From Pseudobacter sp051955275 (GTDB taxonomy: Bacteria; Bacteroidota; Bacteroidia; Chitinophagales; Chitinophagaceae), in the NCBI RefSeq assembly GCF_051955275.1, contig NZ_JBQCGW010000261.1:1-64000 (forward strand): a stretch of DNA of 64,000 nt, written 5' to 3'. Below, one piece after another: positions 61,376 through 64,000 of the stretch (its first letter is position 1; each line of letters begins with the position of its first letter). Position numbers and translations under genes: made by a program. The notes beneath the pieces are model-generated. The model was given only the letters and a program-made list of their open reading frames with translations, was not told where the DNA came from and ran no database searches.

Positions 61376-62680
61376 ATGCCTTCCTTTGAAGTTACCGGTG
61401 GTAAAAAACTCAGCGGGTCAATTGTGCCTCAGGGCGCCAAGAACGAAGCCTTACAGATCCTCAGCGCTGTTCTGCTCACTCCCGAAAAAGTGACCATCAC
61501 CAATATTCCGGACATCCTTGACGTGAACCTGCTCATTGAGCTGCTTGCCGATATGAATGTAAAAGTGGAAAGGCCGCAAAGAGATACCTGCATCTTCCAG
61601 GCAGATGATGTGAATATCGACTACCTGCACAGCGAAGCTTACCGCAAAAAAAGCGGACAGCTCCGTGGATCCGTGATGCTCGCAGGCCCGCTCCTGGCGC
61701 GCTTCCGCAAAGCATTCATCCCAAAGCCCGGTGGTGATAAGATCGGCCGCCGCAGGCTGGATACGCATATCATCGGATTTGAAAAGCTGGGCGCGGAATT
61801 CACCTACCATCCGGAAGATGGATTCTTCCACCTCACTGCCCCCAACCTCAAAGGCGCATACCTGTTGCTGGATGAACCCTCGGTTACCGGAACTGCCAAT
61901 ATCATCCTCGCCGCAGTGATGGCAAAAGGCACCACAACTATTTATAATGCAGCCTGCGAACCTTATGTGCAGCAACTCTGCCGTATGCTAACGCGTATGG
62001 GCGCCCGAATTCAGGGCATCGGCAGCAATCTCCTCACTATCGAGGGGGTTGACTACCTCGGTGGAACCGAGCACCGCATGCTGCCCGACATGATCGAGAT
62101 CGGCTCCTTCATCGGACTGGCCGCTATGACCCAGAGCGATATCACCATCAAGAATGTGAGCCTGGAAAATCTCGGCGTGATCCCCGATAAATTCCGCCAG
62201 CTCGGTATCCATATGAATTTTGTGGGCGATGATATTCATGTGCCTGCGCAGGACCTGTACGAGATCCAGACCTTCCTGGACGGTTCCGTGCTCACCATCT
62301 ATGATCATCCCTGGCCCGGCTTTACACCTGACCTGCTCAGCATTGTGCTTGTAGTGGCCACACAGGCCAGAGGCTCTGTGCTTATTCACCAGAAAATGTT
62401 CGAGAGCCGCCTGTTCTTTGTTGACAAACTCATAGATATGGGCGCGCAGATCATCCTTTGCGATCCCCACCGTGCAGCCGTTATCGGCCTTGGCAGGGAG
62501 CAGAACCTCAGGGGCATCACCATGAGCAGCCCGGATATACGCGCTGGTGTATCATTGCTCATTGCCGCACTGAGCGCTGAAGGCAGGAGCACAATCCAGA
62601 ATATAGAACAGATCGACCGTGGCTACCAGCATATCGACGATCGTTTACGCGCACTGGGCGCAGATATCAAAAGAATATAA
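61376..62680 (+). CDS. murA: UDP-N-acetylglucosamine 1-carboxyvinyltransferase (Asp-type, predicted fosfomycin-insensitive)
   Basis: 434 residues. Two inverse alpha-beta domains as in MurA: GGKKLSGSIVPQGAKNEALQ at the start (catalytic Lys-Asn in GAKNEA), then GSVMLAGPLLARF and PKPGGDKIGRRRLDTH. The residue at the place of E. coli Cys115 is Asp121 (PGGD instead of PGGC), which is known in other bacteria to keep activity but lose fosfomycin reactivity. Further MurA marks are AVMAKGTTTIYNAACEPYVQ and GEFTH-like PGFTPDLLSIVLVVATQARG. It catalyses the first committed step of peptidoglycan synthesis. Confidence 0.95.
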   Translation: MPSFEVTGGKKLSGSIVPQGAKNEALQILSAVLLTPEKVTITNIPDILDVNLLIELLADMNVKVERPQRDTCIFQADDVNIDYLHSEAYRKKSGQLRGSVMLAGPLLARFRKAFIPKPGGDKIGRRRLDTHIIGFEKLGAEFTYHPEDGFFHLTAPNLKGAYLLLDEPSVTGTANIILAAVMAKGTTTIYNAACEPYVQQLCRMLTRMGARIQGIGSNLLTIEGVDYLGGTEHRMLPDMIEIGSFIGLAAMTQSDITIKNVSLENLGVIPDKFRQLGIHMNFVGDDIHVPAQDLYEIQTFLDGSVLTIYDHPWPGFTPDLLSIVLVVATQARGSVLIHQKMFESRLFFVDKLIDMGAQIILCDPHRAAVIGLGREQNLRGITMSSPDIRAGVSLLIAALSAEGRSTIQNIEQIDRGYQHIDDRLRALGADIKRI

Positions 62681-62704
62681 TTTCTTTGCACTTTATACCT
62701 CCTT

Positions 62705-63283
62705 ATGGCTTTTGATCCACAAAACAAGATCATCATCATCACCGCGCCCTCCGGTGCAGGCAAAACTTCCATCACGCATTACCTGCTGGAAAAATACCCG
62801 CACCTCAGCTTTTCCATCTCCGCTGCCACCCGTAAACCGAGGGGCAATGAAACACATGGAAAAGATTATTATTTTCTGAGTGAGGAAGACTTCCAGCAGA
62901 AGATCCAGAACCAGGATTTCGTGGAATGGGAGATGGTATACGAAGGAAAATACTACGGGACCCTTAAATCGGAGCTGGAACGAATCTGGAATAACAACCA
63001 GGTACCCGTACTGGATATCGATGTAAAAGGCGCTATCCACGTTCAGCAACAATATCCCGAAACTACATTATCCCTTTTTATCGAGCCACCCTCCGTGGAT
63101 GAACTGAAGAAAAGACTCCAGAGCCGCGGCACGGAAACGGAAGACAGCCTGGCTGCCAGGGTCAACAAAGCTTCTTACGAAATTTCGTTCAAACATCATT
63201 TCCACCGGATAGTGATCAACGATCACCTGCCCAGGGCAAGGGAGGAAGCTGCCGGCATTATTGAAGATTTTCTGGAACTGTAG
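62705..63283 (+). CDS. gmk: Guanylate kinase
   Basis: 192 residues. P-loop APSGAGKTSITHYLLEKYP (14-32), GMP-binding FSISAATRKPRGNETHGKDY then YFLSEEDFQQKIQNQDFVEW, and VPVLDIDVKGAIHVQQQYPE. It converts GMP to GDP. It starts 24 bases after murA on the same strand, probably one transcript. Confidence 0.96.
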   Translation: MAFDPQNKIIIITAPSGAGKTSITHYLLEKYPHLSFSISAATRKPRGNETHGKDYYFLSEEDFQQKIQNQDFVEWEMVYEGKYYGTLKSELERIWNNNQVPVLDIDVKGAIHVQQQYPETTLSLFIEPPSVDELKKRLQSRGTETEDSLAARVNKASYEISFKHHFHRIVINDHLPRAREEAAGIIEDFLEL

Positions 63284-63374
63284 AAACTATTTCACACGTA
63301 ACAGCGTTAGAATCTTTCGGGTACATATTATTTTATGTAATACCCTTTGGTTTATATAAATTCGTATACCAAGT

Positions 63375-64000
63375 ATGAGTGTAGCTGTTATAATCATCAT
63401 CTGCGTAGCGATACTTTTTATTGCTTACTTTTCCGGCATTGAGGTGGCATTCACTTCAGCTAACCGCCTCAACGTGGAACTGAAAAGAACACAGGGAGCC
63501 AGCGGCATCGCTTTCCTGAGCAGCCTCTATGATAACCCATCCCGCTTCATCGGTACCAATATCGTTGGTTTCAATTTCTTCCTGGTAGTGGCCATTCTGT
63601 TCGGAAGTTCAGGCTGGACCCAACTGATCCATTTCCTGGGACTGAACGACGATATGAACCTGGTAGTGGTGATGCGCCTGGGCTGTGAGATCCTCTTCTC
63701 CTGGATCGTGGTGATCATATTCTGCGAGTTTATACCCAAGGCCATTTTCCGCGCAAAAGCAGACAGCGCCCTTTCTTTTTCCGCCCGCTCCGGACTGCTG
63801 GCCCTGATGGACGGCATATTCAACTGGGTGGCGGAACTTTTCTCCAGGCTTTCCATCTTCATCCTGAACGTGATCTTTGATATGAGGATCGATAAGAAGA
63901 AGGAAATGTTCTCCCGCTCCGATCTGGATCACTTTGCACAACAGAATACTGATCAGCATAGCCTGGAACACCAGGACCTGAAAACAGAGCTCTTCCGGAA
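63375..64000 (+). CDS. CNNM/CorC-type (hemolysin-family) transporter, N-terminal part (cut by window edge)
   Basis: At least 208 residues from the ATG at 63375; the end lies outside the window. The CNNM (DUF21) transmembrane domain is clear: VAVIIIICVAILFIAYFSGI then EVAFTSANRLNVELKRTQGA, TNIVGFNFFLVVAILFGSS and FCEFIPKAIFRAKADSALSF. The cytoplasmic part that should carry CBS domains has only just begun (MFSRSDLDHFAQQ). Such proteins handle magnesium or cobalt efflux; the gliding-associated GldE of Bacteroidota belongs to the same family and is a possible identity. Promoter not identified. Confidence 0.88.
   Translation, partial: MSVAVIIIICVAILFIAYFSGIEVAFTSANRLNVELKRTQGASGIAFLSSLYDNPSRFIGTNIVGFNFFLVVAILFGSSGWTQLIHFLGLNDDMNLVVVMRLGCEILFSWIVVIIFCEFIPKAIFRAKADSALSFSARSGLLALMDGIFNWVAELFSRLSIFILNVIFDMRIDKKKEMFSRSDLDHFAQQNTDQHSLEHQDLKTELFR

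Noticed and set aside
1..64000. tRNA, rRNA, CRISPR, insertion sequence or prophage
   Set aside because: Scanned for by eye; no cloverleaf with T-loop consensus, no regularly spaced repeats, no transposase or integrase was found.

Overview
The window comes from a Bacteroidota chromosome, most likely a member of the Chitinophagaceae (order Chitinophagales). The evidence is two SusC/SusD pairs, an ECF sigma/FecR pair, GldC and GldH, a type IX secretion (T9SS) C-terminal sorting domain, a DUF4290 protein, and promoters that fit the Bacteroidota consensus (TTG or TTTG, about 20 bases, then TAnnTTTG). The genus cannot be fixed from sequence reading alone. No tRNA, rRNA, CRISPR array, insertion sequence or prophage was seen. 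Most of the window is housekeeping core, with an accessory carbohydrate-uptake block in the middle.

Layout. 1-8.2 kb: end of a WYL-type regulator, a 3-hydroxyacyl-CoA dehydrogenase, an NAD-dependent epimerase-like protein, a CarboxypepD_reg-like surface protein, a LytTR regulator with its beta-propeller sensor kinase, and lpxD. 8.5-12.3 kb: an RluE-like pseudouridine synthase, YicC, GldH and an OmpR-type two-component pair. 12.3-15.1 kb: an orphan BatD, the collapsed remains of a GAF-domain histidine kinase, and the LytTR regulator it probably served. 15.1-26.7 kb: an SDR, a YjjG-like nucleotidase, a phospholipid operon (CPBP protease, cdsA, psd), dusB, an M28 peptidase lipoprotein, and a minus-strand run with a GntP permease, glycerate kinase, aldehyde dehydrogenase and glutathione peroxidase. 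26.8-28.7 kb: a two-gene HEPN module and tadA.

28.7-43.1 kb is the accessory block, all on the minus strand. In transcription order it runs: a Gfo/Idh/MocA oxidoreductase with a DUF1080 protein, then SusC2-SusD2-lipoprotein-ECF sigma, an internal terminator, FecR anti-sigma, then SusC1 (with an STN signalling domain) and SusD1. On the opposite strand, over the SusC1 leader, lies a candidate small antisense RNA with its own promoter box and terminator. It resembles the cis-antisense RNAs reported for ECF-controlled polysaccharide utilisation loci of Bacteroides, and is the most interesting regulatory signal in the window. No glycoside hydrolase gene is present.

43.2-64 kb: superoxide dismutase, the rpmH-rnpA-yidD cluster, a duplicated-domain lipoprotein, then a long envelope-biogenesis run (CBS protein, second POTRA/barrel protein, nadK, DUF6089 barrel, uppS, bamA, two OmpH/Skp chaperones, murI). 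After that come an alpha/beta hydrolase, gldC-yqeY-cvpA, a T9SS cargo protein, the DUF4290 protein with an RGG-like tail, murA (with Asp in place of the fosfomycin-target Cys), gmk and a truncated CNNM transporter. Together the genes serve outer-membrane and peptidoglycan assembly, gliding/T9SS functions and glycan uptake. Coordinates and motifs come from direct reading; family assignments come from recognised motifs and have not been checked by database search.
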